Positions 20,907 through 31,613 are shown, counted from the stretch's first letter. The stretch is 64,000 bases of DNA from Vibrio sp. 05-20-BW147 (GCF_013369385.1 NZ_SZTO01000006.1:62001-126000); one strand, 5' to 3'. Numbers and translations: made by a program. Notes: generated by a model from the letters alone, not told the origin.

Positions 20907-22331
20907 TTATGCGTTTACCGGTTCGAGTTCGCCTTTGGCTTCTGCTCGCTTGTAAAACACTAAAGTGAGGGCTGCTGGCAGCACAATGGCGGTTAACATC
21001 GCCAGTGCGTAAATTCCCCAAAATTGTGGTTGAATTGAGAGAATGCCAGGTAGGCCACCCACCCCGATGCCATTTGCCATCACACCAGCACCACCACAAA
21101 TTGCGGCCGCGACAGCACTACCAATCATCGCGCTCAGCATAGGGAACTTGTACTTGAGGTTGATGCCGTACATGGCAGGCTCAGTCACACCTAAATAGGC
21201 TGAAATCGCAGCGGGTACAGAGATGTCACGCTCGCCATGTTTTTTACTGATAATGATGATGCCAACAACGGCAGACGCCTGCGCGATATTTGACAACGCA
21301 ATCAGCGGCCAAATTGGCGTACCACCCATCTCTTGCATCAACTGCAAATCCACAGCGTTGGTTGTATGGTGAATACCGGTGATCACAAGTGGTGCGTACA
21401 AGAAGCCAAAGATCATTGACCCTAACACTGCAAAGTCGCCCGTCATGGCCGCTTTTGCCGCAAATGCCACGCCATCACCCAGCACACGGCCAAACGGGCC
21501 AATCAAAGAATGAGCAAGAATAACGGATAGGATGATCGAGACAAACGGCACCACTACGAGGTAGAGGTAAGAAGGGACGATACGTTTTAGGTTGGTTTCA
21601 ATGAAAGCCAACGCGACACCAGCCAACATGGCTGGGATCACCTGCGCTTGATAGCCAACCTTTTCAATCACAAACAGACCAAAGTCCCACACTTCTGGGG
21701 CTTGTTTACCTATTAAGTAGGCGTTCATGAGCTGCGGTGAAACCAGTGTTACACCGAGTGTAATGCCCAAAATCGGTGTCCCGCCGAGTTTCTTCACGGT
21801 AGACCAGCACACCCCTACCGGTAGGAAGAAGAAAATCGCTTCGCCAATCAACCATAAAAAGGAGTGAACCGTTGCCCAAAACTGGCTAATCTCCGTCAAT
21901 GTCTGGCCATCAAACATCTTGATGTCACCAATCACATTACGGAAACCAAGGATTAAACCACCAGTGATGATCGCAGGGAGCAGAGGGACAAAAATTTCAG
22001 CAAGATGGGAGATTCCGCGCTCAATGATGTTCATGTTTTGACGAGCCGCCAATTTCGCATCGTCTTTGCTCGCTTCCGATTTACCTGAAATCTCGAGCAA
22101 CACTTTATAGACAGCATCAACTTCCGTGCCAATCACCACTTGAAATTGACCCGCGTTGGTAAAGCATCCTTTGACCATCGACAATGTTTCGATTTGCTTA
22201 ACATCGGCGGCCGACGTGTCGTTCAACACAAAGCGAAGGCGTGTCAAACAGTGGCTGACACTGGCGATGTTGTCGCTTCCTCCGACTAGCTCGATGAGAC
22301 GTTCAACGTCCTTGCGCGCTATCTTACTCAT
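20907..22331 (-). CDS. treB: PTS trehalose-specific EIIBC component
   Basis: TreB imports trehalose and phosphorylates it to trehalose-6-phosphate. The protein has an N-terminal EIIB domain with the phospho-cysteine Cys28 (SVSHCLTRLRF) and a polytopic EIIC domain to the end; no EIIA domain is fused, so the Crr EIIA-Glc would serve it. The start is set at ATG 22331 (MSKIARKDVERL, 474 residues); a GTG four codons upstream is in frame but less likely. The promoter is framed by two TreR operators. Confidence 0.95.
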   Translation of the reverse strand: MSKIARKDVERLIELVGGSDNIASVSHCLTRLRFVLNDTSAADVKQIETLSMVKGCFTNAGQFQVVIGTEVDAVYKVLLEISGKSEASKDDAKLAARQNMNIIERGISHLAEIFVPLLPAIITGGLILGFRNVIGDIKMFDGQTLTEISQFWATVHSFLWLIGEAIFFFLPVGVCWSTVKKLGGTPILGITLGVTLVSPQLMNAYLIGKQAPEVWDFGLFVIEKVGYQAQVIPAMLAGVALAFIETNLKRIVPSYLYLVVVPFVSIILSVILAHSLIGPFGRVLGDGVAFAAKAAMTGDFAVLGSMIFGFLYAPLVITGIHHTTNAVDLQLMQEMGGTPIWPLIALSNIAQASAVVGIIIISKKHGERDISVPAAISAYLGVTEPAMYGINLKYKFPMLSAMIGSAVAAAICGGAGVMANGIGVGGLPGILSIQPQFWGIYALAMLTAIVLPAALTLVFYKRAEAKGELEPVNA

Positions 22332-22377
22332 AACTCTGTCCACCCTATTCTGATCTACTCAATTATAGTTTTTAGAT

Positions 22378-22395
22378 AATGGGAACATTCCCATT
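22378..22395 (-). promoter_or_regulatory. TreR operator O1
   Basis: AATGGGAACATTCCCATT is a near-perfect palindrome of the LacI-family TreR type. It covers the predicted transcription start of treB. Confidence 0.85.
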
Positions 22396-22402
22396 TCTTG
22401 AT

Positions 22403-22432
22403 TTAATATTGCCAGTTTTTATAAATAAACAA
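22403..22432 (-). promoter_or_regulatory. treB promoter
   Basis: On the minus strand TTGTTT (22427-22432) and TATTAA (22403-22408) are 18 bases apart, an acceptable sigma-70 promoter. It fills exactly the gap between the two TreR operators. Confidence 0.6.
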
Positions 22433-22450
22433 AATGGGAACAGTCCCATT
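22433..22450 (-). promoter_or_regulatory. TreR operator O2
   Basis: AATGGGAACAGTCCCATT repeats O1 with one changed central base, 55 bases centre to centre from O1 and touching the -35 element. Two sites in this geometry suggest cooperative or looping repression. Confidence 0.85.
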
Positions 22451-22451
22451 A

Positions 22452-22467
22452 ATTGAAAGTGATCACA
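22452..22467 (-). promoter_or_regulatory. Possible CRP site upstream of treB
   Basis: On the minus strand TGTGA-N6-TCAAT has one perfect and one poor half-site, centred about 63 bases upstream of the predicted treB start, near the class I activation position. Catabolite control of a PTS sugar operon would be expected, but the second half-site is weak. Confidence 0.4.
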
Positions 22468-22500
22468 GTCTAGATCGGAAAAACAAGAAAAATGAAAGGG

Positions 22501-23448
22501 TTAGTTTTGGATCGGTGCCTGAGTGATATGCGAGATAGCTTCCTCACCATTCATCTGAGAAATCAGCATCTTAGCGGCCTTTTCTCCCGCTTGCTTGTAA
22601 CCGGGATCGACACTGAACACCTTTGGAAAAAGAAAAGAGAGCAACTCATTGCCACCCACACCGGTGACACAAACCTCTTCGCGCCCCAGTTCTTGAAGTC
22701 GCTTGATGACACCCAAAGCCAAGGTATCGCTCGCACAGACAATCGCTTGAGTGTTTTCCGCTAACACCTCATCAACTAAGTGATAAGCACTCTCATGGTT
22801 GAGTTTGCCAGTTTGATAGCGAGCTTCAACACCGTGTTTTTGACACCACGACAAGTAGGCATTTAAACGCGACCAGCCCGTGGTTTTATCTTCTTTATTC
22901 ACACCGATATAAGCGATATGGCTCAGCGATAAAGATTGCAAGTGTTCTAACGCCAGCTCAATCACACGCTGATTATCGTAGTTAATCGAAGACACCTCTT
23001 CTGCAGGCGTGGCAATCACCACGGCTCGATCTTGCCAACTGGCTAAGGTTTGTAGATCGATATCGGTAAAGCCAAACACAATGACGCCATCGACATTGCG
23101 ACGACGCAGCACTTCTAAGTGCTCGTTGGTTTTCTCGCGATCGAACTGACTCTCCATGATCACCGCATCGTATCCCGCTTGATACAGCACATTAAGCATA
23201 CTACCGACAGCACGATTTTCTGAGGGAGAGTCGAGACGCGAGATAATTACCCCAACCACCTTCTGGCTACCGCCACGCATCGATTGAGCGGATTTAGAAG
23301 GCACATAACCGGAATCTTGTATCACCTGTTCTACCTTCGCTCGGGTTTCAGGTTTTACCTTGGGATCATTGGTCAGCACGCGCGAAACGGTCGATTTACC
23401 GACCCCAGACAAACGGGCAATATCGAGAATAGTCAGCTTTTTGCTCAT
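22501..23448 (-). CDS. treR: Trehalose operon repressor TreR
   Basis: TreR is a LacI-family repressor that senses trehalose-6-phosphate and controls treBC. The 315-residue protein has an N-terminal helix-turn-helix (LTILDIARLSGVGKSTVSRVL), a hinge helix (PSKSAQSMRGG) and a sugar-binding domain. It is directly upstream of treB on the same strand, with the operators in between, so it is probably separately transcribed and represses the downstream pair. Confidence 0.94.
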   Translation of the reverse strand: MSKKLTILDIARLSGVGKSTVSRVLTNDPKVKPETRAKVEQVIQDSGYVPSKSAQSMRGGSQKVVGVIISRLDSPSENRAVGSMLNVLYQAGYDAVIMESQFDREKTNEHLEVLRRRNVDGVIVFGFTDIDLQTLASWQDRAVVIATPAEEVSSINYDNQRVIELALEHLQSLSLSHIAYIGVNKEDKTTGWSRLNAYLSWCQKHGVEARYQTGKLNHESAYHLVDEVLAENTQAIVCASDTLALGVIKRLQELGREEVCVTGVGGNELLSFLFPKVFSVDPGYKQAGEKAAKMLISQMNGEEAISHITQAPIQN

Positions 23449-23473
23449 AATAGGCCAGGAAAGACGTTCAATA

Positions 23474-23499
23474 ATAAAAAGGCCGCTTAGCGACCTTTT
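23474..23499 (-). terminator. Terminator overlapping the end of gmhB
   Basis: On the minus strand AAAAGGTCGC pairs with GCGGCCTTTT around TAA (one G-T pair), followed by TATTATTG. The stem includes the gmhB stop region. Confidence 0.75.
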
Positions 23500-24053
23500 A
23501 CTTGTTCTTTTACATAAAGTGGCACATCACGGATGCTATCGAGCACCACGGTTGCCAGTTGCTCACCCTGCTGTGTAACAGGTTTGCCAGTGCGTACCAA
23601 AATCTTCGTTGCAACCCCTGCCGCTTCGGCAGCCATCATATCTTCGGCTTTGTCACCCACCATCACTGAGCGAGCCATATCGATTTTGAGGAAATCACGC
23701 GCTGAGATAAACATCCCAGGTTTTGGTTTGCGACAATCACAATCTTGTTTGTAATCCCCCACACCGTGTTCTGCATGGTGCGGACAGTAATAAATGCCGT
23801 CAAACTCAACGCCGTTGTCCGCAAAATTCCAATCCATCCATTGGGTCAGAGAAAGGAAGCGATCTTCGCTAAATTTGCCGCGGGCAATCCCCGACTGATT
23901 GGTGACCAACACCAAAAGATACCCCATATCCTTGAGGGCCTTCGTCGCCTCAAACACACCTTCAATGTATTCAAAGTCGTGCTCGTCATGAACGTAACCA
24001 TGATCAACGTTAATCACGCCATCACGATCCAAAAAAACAGCTGGTTTTGCCAA
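23487..24053 (-). CDS. gmhB: D-glycero-beta-D-manno-heptose-1,7-bisphosphate 7-phosphatase
   Basis: GmhB removes the C7 phosphate in ADP-heptose synthesis for the lipopolysaccharide inner core. The HAD-family protein has the nucleophile motif [19 protein letters not shown], and the zinc-binding CPHH...CDCRKP loop. The start is TTG at 24053, giving [11 protein letters not shown] like other GmhB proteins; a GTG six codons upstream (24071) is the alternative, and neither has a strong Shine-Dalgarno. It is divergent from metN. Confidence 0.93.
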   Translation of the reverse strand: MAKPAVFLDRDGVINVDHGYVHDEHDFEYIEGVFEATKALKDMGYLLVLVTNQSGIARGKFSEDRFLSLTQWMDWNFADNGVEFDGIYYCPHHAEHGVGDYKQDCDCRKPKPGMFISARDFLKIDMARSVMVGDKAEDMMAAEAAGVATKILVRTGKPVTQQGEQLATVVLDSIRDVPLYVKEQVKGR

Positions 24054-24201
24054 AGTATCTGTCTCTGTCACAAAGGAATATAAGCCGAGATTATACCTTA
24101 AAAGCGCTACATTGCGAGTTTCCAAGCCGTGAGGTACATCGTCAAAACACCCTCTATATACGAATATCAACTAACTCATAGCAAATCCGTTAGCCTCAAA
24201 T

Positions 24202-24225
24202 GAACGTTTAGACGTCTAGACGTAA
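24202..24225 (+). promoter_or_regulatory. Three tandem MetJ boxes
   Basis: Consecutive 8-mers GAACGTTT, AGACGTCT and AGACGTAA match the met box AGACGTCT, the middle one perfectly. The array lies just upstream of the metN -35 element, so MetJ with S-adenosylmethionine should repress metNIQ. Confidence 0.9.
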
Positions 24226-24234
24226 AAATATCTA

Positions 24235-24263
24235 TTGACTTAAAAACACGAAAGCCATAGCAT
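24235..24263 (+). promoter_or_regulatory. metNIQ promoter
   Basis: TTGACT and TAGCAT are separated by 17 bases, a good sigma-70 promoter adjacent to the MetJ boxes. Confidence 0.65.
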
Positions 24264-24323
24264 CATCTGAAAAGTGAGCTAGAGCTCAAAATATTATTCT
24301 GTTGTCCCTGCACAGGTTGAGAA

Positions 24324-25358
24324 ATGATTGAAATTAACCAAGTAAATAAAGTGTTCTATCAAGGCAGTAAGGAAATCCATGCCTTGAAAGACATTAACTT
24401 ACACATCGCAGAAGGCACCATTTTTGGTGTGATCGGATCATCGGGTGCAGGGAAAAGCACGCTGATCCGCTGCGTGAATATGTTAGAAGCACCAACCAGT
24501 GGTTCCATTGTGGTGGATGGCGTTGATTTAACAAAACTGAGTAAAAAGCAACTCAGCGAAACTCGCCGCAATATCGGCATGATTTTCCAGCACTTCAACT
24601 TGCTCTCTTCTCGCACTGTGTTTGACAACGTTGCACTGCCATTAGAGTTGGCTGGAAAAGACAAAGAGCAAATCCAAAGCAAAGTGACGGAACTTCTGAA
24701 GCTGGTTGGTTTGGCCGACAAGCACGAAAGCTATCCAGCCAACTTAAGTGGTGGTCAAAAGCAACGTGTGGCGATTGCACGAGCATTGGCCAGCGATCCC
24801 AAAGTACTGCTGTGTGATGAAGCCACCAGCGCGCTGGATCCTGCGACCACTCAATCCATTTTGGAGTTGCTCAAAGAGATCAACCGCAAGCTGAAAATCA
24901 CCATTTTGCTCATCACTCATGAAATGGATGTCGTGAAAAGCATCTGTCACGAAGTGGCCATCATTGGTGACGGCGAATTGGTTGAGAAAGGCACCGTCGG
25001 TGAAATTTTTGCCCATCCTAAAACGGAATTGGCGCATGATTTTATCCGCTCAACACTGGATCTTTCTATTCCTGAAGATTACCAAGCGCGTTTGCAAGCA
25101 ACGCGTGTTGAAGGCAGCTATCCTCTAGTGCGTTTGGAATTTACCGGCGCGACGGTTGATGCGCCTTTGGTGTCGCAGATTTCTCGTAAATACAACATCG
25201 ACATCAGCATTCTCAGTTCCGATCTCGACTACGCCGGCGGAGTGAAGTTTGGCATGATGGTCGCTGAACTGTTTGGTAACGAAGAAGACGATAACGCAGC
25301 GATTGAATACCTGCGCGAGCACAACGTAAAAGTGGAGGTTCTGGGTTATGTCCTTTAA
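24324..25358 (+). CDS. metN: Methionine ABC importer ATP-binding protein
   Basis: MetN powers uptake of D- and L-methionine. The 344-residue ATPase has Walker A GSSGAGKS at 38-45, the signature [15 protein letters not shown], Walker [14 protein letters not shown], and a C-terminal NIL domain (about 265-344) that binds methionine for trans-inhibition. It overlaps metI by 11 bases. Regulated by MetJ through the upstream boxes. Confidence 0.97.
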   Translation: MIEINQVNKVFYQGSKEIHALKDINLHIAEGTIFGVIGSSGAGKSTLIRCVNMLEAPTSGSIVVDGVDLTKLSKKQLSETRRNIGMIFQHFNLLSSRTVFDNVALPLELAGKDKEQIQSKVTELLKLVGLADKHESYPANLSGGQKQRVAIARALASDPKVLLCDEATSALDPATTQSILELLKEINRKLKITILLITHEMDVVKSICHEVAIIGDGELVEKGTVGEIFAHPKTELAHDFIRSTLDLSIPEDYQARLQATRVEGSYPLVRLEFTGATVDAPLVSQISRKYNIDISILSSDLDYAGGVKFGMMVAELFGNEEDDNAAIEYLREHNVKVEVLGYVL

Positions 25359-26025
25359 TGACCTATCTCAATGGCTCAGTTTGAACACTGACCTGCTGCT
25401 GGGCGCGACTTGGCAAACGCTTTACATGGTTGCGGTTGCCGGCGTCGTTGGTTTTGCGATTGGTATTCCTTTGGGCGTGATTCTGCACACCACCAAAAAA
25501 GGTGGCTTGCTTGAAAACACCAAACTGAACAGCGTACTTGGCGCCATTGTCAATATTGGCCGCTCGGTGCCATTTTTGGTTTTGATGGTGGCGATCATTC
25601 CCGTCACCAAACTGTTAGTGGGTACTTTCATCGGCACTACAGCAGCGATTGTTCCACTCACCATTGGGGCGATTCCATTTGTTGCGCGCCTGATTGAAGG
25701 AGCGTTACTTGAAGTTCCAACTGGCCTGATTGAAGCGGCACAGTCGATGGGTGCAACACCACTACAAATCATCACTAAGGTACTGCTTCCTGAAGCATTG
25801 CCGACCATTGTTAACTCCGTCACTATTACGTTGGTAACCTTGGTGAGCTACTCTGCCATGGCGGGCACCGTTGGTGGCGGCGGTCTCGGTGACGTAGCGA
25901 TTCGCTACGGTTTTCATCGCTACGATGTCACTATCATGGCGGTCACTGTCGTGATGTTGATTGTGTTGGTACAAATTATTCAGTCTATCGGTGACACCAT
26001 CGTGCGCCGTGTAGACCACAGATAA
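25348..26025 (+). CDS. metI: Methionine ABC importer permease
   Basis: MetI is the inner-membrane channel of the methionine importer. The 225-residue protein has about five membrane helices and the coupling-helix segment [24 protein letters not shown] that contacts MetN. Its start lies inside the end of metN, indicating coupled translation; metQ follows after 34 bases. Confidence 0.97.
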   Translation: MSFNDLSQWLSLNTDLLLGATWQTLYMVAVAGVVGFAIGIPLGVILHTTKKGGLLENTKLNSVLGAIVNIGRSVPFLVLMVAIIPVTKLLVGTFIGTTAAIVPLTIGAIPFVARLIEGALLEVPTGLIEAAQSMGATPLQIITKVLLPEALPTIVNSVTITLVTLVSYSAMAGTVGGGGLGDVAIRYGFHRYDVTIMAVTVVMLIVLVQIIQSIGDTIVRRVDHR

Positions 26026-26059
26026 GCATTGAAAGATTCAAATTATAAGGAGATTTACT

Positions 26060-26869
26060 ATGAAATTTAGCCTCAAAGGTTTACTGACCATTATCGCTGC
26101 TGCCTCAACATTGGTATTGGCAGGTTGTGGCGAAAAAGCGGCAGACGCGAGCAAAGTAAAAGTTGGCGTTATGGCGGGTGCCGAAGCACAAGTTGCCGAA
26201 GTAGCAGCAAAAATTGCAAAAGAAAAATACGGCCTTGACGTGGAATTGGTCACCTTCACTGACTACGTGACACCAAACGCGGCATTGGATGACGGTTCTA
26301 TCGATATCAACGCGTTCCAACACAAACCATACCTAGATCGTCAAGTTGCTGACCGTGGCTATAAACTGACCATCGCTGGTAACACTTTTGTTTACCCAAT
26401 CGCGGGTTACTCAAAACAAGTGAAATCGGTTGAAGAGTTGGCTGACGGCGTACGTATTGCGGTACCAAACGATCCAACCAACCTTGGCCGTTCTCTGCTG
26501 CTTCTTGAGCAACAAGGTTTGATCAAACTACGTCCAGAAGTGGGCCTACTTGCGACCGTTCGTGACATCGTTGAGAATCCAAAGAACATCACTATCGTCG
26601 AGCTCGATGCTGCTCAGCTTCCACGCTCACTTGACGACGTGGCTCTGTCTATCATCAACACCACTTACGCGAGCTCTATCAACCTAACTCCGGAAAAAGA
26701 CGGCGTATTTGTTGAAGACAAAGAGTCTCCATACGTGAACCTGATTGTGGCTCGCCAAGACAACGTTCAAAACGAAAACGTACAGAACTTTGTTAAAGCT
26801 TACCAAACTGAAGAAGTCTACACTGCTGCAAAAGAAATCTTCAAAGGCGGCGTTGTAAAAGGCTGGTAA
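26060..26869 (+). CDS. metQ: Methionine-binding lipoprotein
   Basis: MetQ captures methionine in the periplasm and delivers it to MetNI. The 269-residue protein has a lipoprotein signal with lipobox LAGC (Cys23) followed by Gly, and NlpA-family blocks such as GVMAGAEAQVAEVA, NAFQHKPYLD and YVNLIVARQDN. AAGGAG stands seven bases before the ATG. Last gene of the metNIQ operon, closed by a strong terminator. Confidence 0.97.
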   Translation: MKFSLKGLLTIIAAASTLVLAGCGEKAADASKVKVGVMAGAEAQVAEVAAKIAKEKYGLDVELVTFTDYVTPNAALDDGSIDINAFQHKPYLDRQVADRGYKLTIAGNTFVYPIAGYSKQVKSVEELADGVRIAVPNDPTNLGRSLLLLEQQGLIKLRPEVGLLATVRDIVENPKNITIVELDAAQLPRSLDDVALSIINTTYASSINLTPEKDGVFVEDKESPYVNLIVARQDNVQNENVQNFVKAYQTEEVYTAAKEIFKGGVVKGW

Positions 26870-26902
26870 TTTCGATAGCAAAAGTCGAAGTTCATCAAAA
26901 CA

Positions 26903-26937
26903 AAAAAGGGTTGGCGTGAGAGCGCCAACCCTTTTTG
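26903..26937. terminator. Bidirectional terminator after metQ
   Basis: AAAAAGGGTTGGCG and CGCCAACCCTTTTT form a 14-pair stem. It separates metQ from the convergent DUF2310 gene. Confidence 0.9.
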
Positions 26938-26956
26938 CATGTTGAGATGCCACTTG

Positions 26957-27733
26957 TTACTTCAAATGATCCCAAGAGATGTTTGAGACGATACGGCAGT
27001 CGTCGCATTTGAAATGGAAGATATCGTGCAGTGGATCATCGAGTAGCCATTCACCACCACATTTCGGGCACTTGCGCGCTTGCTCTTCGGCTAGAGAATG
27101 GCCGCCAACACGGTATTGGTAATAGTAGGTCGGTACTTTCGTGATGTATTCAATACGACCACGAATATCCCAACCTCGCTTGAACAAGACACTGTCTACG
27201 TCGCACATCTCATGCAGTGCGGCATGCTCGGCGCGACACGCCCCGGCCATCTGCAGTTCATCACACGCTTGCCATTCGGTTTGCCACTTAATCACCGCTT
27301 TGTGATCGCCATTTAACGTCGGGCCATTGCGATACAAGGGGATTGGCAGCAAAGTTTCACCACTTCTCAACGGCGAGCAGGTGTGCACATAAGTGGTGTA
27401 TAACACTTGCCAACTTGGTGTCTCTTCTTCGGCCGCTTCTTCAGAGTTGATGTCTCGTCCCAGCAAGCGCATTTTGGGTGCCAGCAACGCCGCATCAGAA
27501 AGACGATTGAGACATACGCGCACATAATCCGAATGATGGCGTGGATGCAAACTCTCTTTTTCCGGGCAAACCGCACGAACAAAAAACTCCCCATCGCCCA
27601 TCACAATCGGAAACTCACGCCCCAGCACTTGGCCGTTATAACGCAACGCATCCATTAGGCCATTAACCGCTTTATCGACCGCACTGATGGTGGTGTTGTC
27701 GAAACACTCAAACTGCAATTCAACGACGTACAT
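26957..27733 (-). CDS. Zn-ribbon-containing protein, DUF2310 family
   Basis: The 258-residue soluble protein has a C-terminal zinc ribbon, CPKC near residue 228 and CDDC near residue 249, preceded by a conserved aromatic stretch (VPTYYYQYRVGG). This fits the DUF2310 family, described as zinc-ribbon proteins that may bind nucleic acids; no activity is established. It starts three bases after the syd stop on the same strand, so the two are likely co-expressed. Confidence 0.75.
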   Translation of the reverse strand: MYVVELQFECFDNTTISAVDKAVNGLMDALRYNGQVLGREFPIVMGDGEFFVRAVCPEKESLHPRHHSDYVRVCLNRLSDAALLAPKMRLLGRDINSEEAAEEETPSWQVLYTTYVHTCSPLRSGETLLPIPLYRNGPTLNGDHKAVIKWQTEWQACDELQMAGACRAEHAALHEMCDVDSVLFKRGWDIRGRIEYITKVPTYYYQYRVGGHSLAEEQARKCPKCGGEWLLDDPLHDIFHFKCDDCRIVSNISWDHLK

Positions 27734-27736
27734 CGG

Positions 27737-28294
<558 letters not shown>

Positions 28295-28379
28295 CTATAC
28301 CTTGTGAGCCAACAAGATGGCTTTTAAACGATGGATTCAGTAAAATTCCCGCCATTCTAATCGAAAATGACCGCAAAGT

Positions 28380-29225
28380 ATGAGCAAATATTCTGACGCG
28401 AAAGAGCTTGCTGGCCTAACGCTGGGTAAGAAAACCGACTACGCCAACCAATACGATCCTAGCTTGCTACAGCCTGTACCACGTAGCCTCAACCGTGACG
28501 ATCTTCAGTTGGGTGACGAGCTGCCATTTATGGGCCACGACATCTGGACGTTATATGAGCTCTCTTGGCTCAACAGCAAAGGGTTGCCTCAGGTCGCGGT
28601 CGGTGAAGTCTACATCCCTGCCACCAGCGCCAACCTGATTGAATCGAAGTCATTCAAACTCTACCTCAACAGCTACAACCAAACCCGTTTTGATAGCTGG
28701 GAAGAGGTTCGTCAACGTTTGATTACCGATCTTTCTCATTGCGCAGGCGAAGCGGTGGAAGTGGAGGTGAATTCGGTCACTCACTACACCCAGCAACCTA
28801 TCGTGACGATGGAAGGGGAATGCATCGACGAACAAGACATCGACATATCCAGTTACGATTTTGATGACCGCTTGCTCGAAGGCGCTGCGGGCGAAGAGTG
28901 GGTGACAGAAACCTTGCACAGCCATCTGCTTAAATCGAACTGCTTGATCACCAATCAACCGGACTGGGGCAGCGTCGAAATTCGCTACCAAGGCCACAAG
29001 ATTGATCGCGAAAAACTGTTGCGCTACCTTGTGTCATTCCGCGAACACAATGAGTTCCATGAACAGTGCGTAGAACGCATTTTCACCGACCTCATGAAAT
29101 ATTGTCAGCCAGAAAAACTGACGGTGTTTGCTCGTTATACTCGTCGCGGTGGATTAGACATCAATCCATACCGTTCAACCGAGCAAGCGAAGCCAGATCA
29201 TAATCATCGAATGGCTCGTCAGTAA
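28380..29225 (+). CDS. queF: NADPH-dependent 7-cyano-7-deazaguanine reductase QueF
   Basis: QueF reduces preQ0 to preQ1 in queuosine synthesis for tRNA wobble modification. The 281-residue long-form (YqcD) protein has the substrate-binding [11 protein letters not shown] motif, the thioimide-forming Cys188 in [12 protein letters not shown] and the proton-donor Asp195. It lies 25 bases upstream of a TPR protein gene with which it may be transcribed. Confidence 0.96.
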   Translation: MSKYSDAKELAGLTLGKKTDYANQYDPSLLQPVPRSLNRDDLQLGDELPFMGHDIWTLYELSWLNSKGLPQVAVGEVYIPATSANLIESKSFKLYLNSYNQTRFDSWEEVRQRLITDLSHCAGEAVEVEVNSVTHYTQQPIVTMEGECIDEQDIDISSYDFDDRLLEGAAGEEWVTETLHSHLLKSNCLITNQPDWGSVEIRYQGHKIDREKLLRYLVSFREHNEFHEQCVERIFTDLMKYCQPEKLTVFARYTRRGGLDINPYRSTEQAKPDHNHRMARQ

Positions 29226-29250
29226 CACGTCTGTCAAAAAGGAACTCACT

Positions 29251-31515
29251 ATGCGTTGGCAACGGTTTTTCGCTGTTTTATTTTTGCTGGTTTGTTGGCA
29301 AGTGTCTGCCAGCCCACTCTCTTCCGTTTTGCTCACAGAAGCAGAACAACTGATCGAGATTGAGCCAGAGCAAGCGAAAAGAATTGTCCAAAACTACCTA
29401 ACCCAACGCGAGTTGACCGACAATCAAGAAAAAAGTCCGTCGGCGATTTCTCGTGAAGACGCCGATCGCACTTTGCGCACCCCAAGTGGCAGCGTTGAAG
29501 CCTACAAAATCTTAGCTCAAGCGGAATTTGCTTTAGGCAATCAACGCTCCGCTTTAATACAATTGGAAACCGCATTTCAGCTCAGCCAGACTTTTCATCT
29601 CCCCTATTTAGAGATGGAAATCAAGCTGATGCAAACTAAGTTGCAATGGCAATACAGCAAAGATTACGCAAAAGCCGAAGCCGAACTGGCTCAGATTAGT
29701 GAGCAACTCAAACAATCGAGTAATTCGCTGCACATGAGCGATAGCGTACAATATCGTCTACTGATGCAACAGGCCTTACTTGCATCACAACAAAATCAGC
29801 TCACGGAAGCTGAGCAGTATTACGCACAAGCTAAAGAGCTGATCAAAAACACCCGCTCTGAAAACACCATTATTGACTATCACATTGCCGTAGGGGAATT
29901 TTACCTTAACCACCAAAAGTACAATTTGGCGCTGTCTGAATTGCTGTTTGGTTATTGGCAAGCAGTGGAAGGCAACAAGAGCGCTCGGTTGGCCAAAGTG
30001 AACCGCCTTTTGGCGCAACTGTTTGAAGAACGACGTGTACTTGATAAAGCCCTTGAATACTTATCGCAAGCTGCGGATTTTTACGACAGCTACCCCAACT
30101 CCCCTATCCTTGCGCAAGTAATGGAGCAAATGGGCGATATCTACTTCCGCCAAGGTAAGTACAACTTAGCGTTAGTGCACTATTTCAATGTACTTGATCA
30201 TGACAGCTCGGCACGCAACATCAAACAGGTGATAGGCATTCGTCTCAACCTCGCGGCCACCTATCTTCAGCTCTATAACTACCCACTGGCAGAGCAATAC
30301 TTGGAACGCGCCCAAGATGTATTGGAATTTGCTGACATCCCTAAACTCAAAGCAGAAGCGGCACTGATGAAAGCAGGGTTGGCTTTTTATCAAAACGACA
30401 GTCAAGCGGTGATCGACAATGCCAACAAAGCACTTGAGATCGTCACTGGACTTGCCGAAGAACACTTAAATATTAAGCAACACGCTTATCAACTCCTTTC
30501 GCTTGGGTATGAACAGTCGGCACAATACGCGTTATCGTTACAAAATCTGCGCCGCTACAATAATTTGGTCAGTATTGAGCAAAAAGAACTGAATCAAATC
30601 AGTGAAGATGCCTTCCGCCAACAAAAAGAGTTTGCCGAACAAACCATTCACTACATTGGCCAAGCACAACAACTGGAAAAAATTACCCTAGAGCACACCA
30701 AGTTCCAAAAAATCGCCTTTGCACTGTTCTTGCTTTCCTTGGCGCTCTTTTTGTTGCTGATGCGACGCGGAGTTCTGCTGCAAAGGCAGTCAGCTCAGTT
30801 GGAGCGACTCACCAGCGATCTCTATACGCATTCGCGCTCGAAACTACGAAACCTACGTATGCTCAACGTCAAGCTTTCCAACTCACTGCGCAAAGCGAAT
30901 GAAACATTTGAACAGTGGCAGTTAGGGGAGTTAATTAATGAACCACTCAATGATCGCTTGCGTTTTGTCATGCTCGACCTCCCCTTTTTACGCAGCATGT
31001 ACGTGCAACATGGTTACAAAGCGGGTTTGGAACTAGAGCGTGCCTTTGGAGCCTTTATGAGTGAGAAAGTCCAAAAGCCCGCGCGTCTCTACCATTTTTC
31101 GGATGCCAATTTGCTCTACATCGAGCCCAATGCCGATCGTAATTACTCCGCTGAAGAAGTCTTTAGCAAAATGCAAGCTTGGGTTGACGAGTTTGCTGCA
31201 GAACATGCGATCAACCCAACCGTTAGAATGGGCATGGCCGATTACCCATTTTTGCCTCGAGCTTACACCGCGATTAATGACCAAGAACTACTGGACTTGT
31301 TGCTATTGGCGACTCACTTAGCACGCGAAGTCAGCCTAACCGACAAGTGCAGCCATTATGTCTACTTGAAGGCCATAGATAATGCACCGGCTGCCAGCCT
31401 TGCAACCGGTAACATAAGGGTCGCATGCCAACAAGCGATACATCAGGGGCTAATTAAAATACACTCTTCGCATCATAATGAGGACAACCTCAAAAAATTA
31501 TTAAAAAGTGAATAA
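29251..31515 (+). CDS. TPR-repeat membrane protein with degenerate GGDEF-like C-terminus
   Basis: A 754-residue protein: signal peptide (about 1-21), periplasmic tetratricopeptide repeats over roughly residues 80-440 (for example QNQLTEAEQYYAQAKEL and RQGKYNLALVHYFNVL), a membrane helix near 490-507 (KIAFALFLLSLALFLLLM), then a cytoplasmic part. The last 200 residues resemble a GGDEF fold but the signature is replaced by FSDAN (616-620), so it should not make cyclic di-GMP. Layout matches TPR-diguanylate cyclase sensors. The next gene encodes an intact cyclase, suggesting a signalling pair. GGAAC precedes the start. Confidence 0.75.
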   Translation: MRWQRFFAVLFLLVCWQVSASPLSSVLLTEAEQLIEIEPEQAKRIVQNYLTQRELTDNQEKSPSAISREDADRTLRTPSGSVEAYKILAQAEFALGNQRSALIQLETAFQLSQTFHLPYLEMEIKLMQTKLQWQYSKDYAKAEAELAQISEQLKQSSNSLHMSDSVQYRLLMQQALLASQQNQLTEAEQYYAQAKELIKNTRSENTIIDYHIAVGEFYLNHQKYNLALSELLFGYWQAVEGNKSARLAKVNRLLAQLFEERRVLDKALEYLSQAADFYDSYPNSPILAQVMEQMGDIYFRQGKYNLALVHYFNVLDHDSSARNIKQVIGIRLNLAATYLQLYNYPLAEQYLERAQDVLEFADIPKLKAEAALMKAGLAFYQNDSQAVIDNANKALEIVTGLAEEHLNIKQHAYQLLSLGYEQSAQYALSLQNLRRYNNLVSIEQKELNQISEDAFRQQKEFAEQTIHYIGQAQQLEKITLEHTKFQKIAFALFLLSLALFLLLMRRGVLLQRQSAQLERLTSDLYTHSRSKLRNLRMLNVKLSNSLRKANETFEQWQLGELINEPLNDRLRFVMLDLPFLRSMYVQHGYKAGLELERAFGAFMSEKVQKPARLYHFSDANLLYIEPNADRNYSAEEVFSKMQAWVDEFAAEHAINPTVRMGMADYPFLPRAYTAINDQELLDLLLLATHLAREVSLTDKCSHYVYLKAIDNAPAASLATGNIRVACQQAIHQGLIKIHSSHHNEDNLKKLLKSE

Positions 31516-31613
31516 TTCTCAAGCATTCAAACCCGAAGAGAGGTGACGCTATAATGTTTTTTGTTATTATCAGCTAATTCGTTAGTCGTACATGGACAGT
31601 GTTGTAGTTCTTA

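Noticed and set aside
20103..20963. Long open frame (286 codons) on the plus strand
   Set aside because: It is the complement of treC and the treC-treB gap; TreC residues on the other strand are fully conserved and the frame has no start signal.
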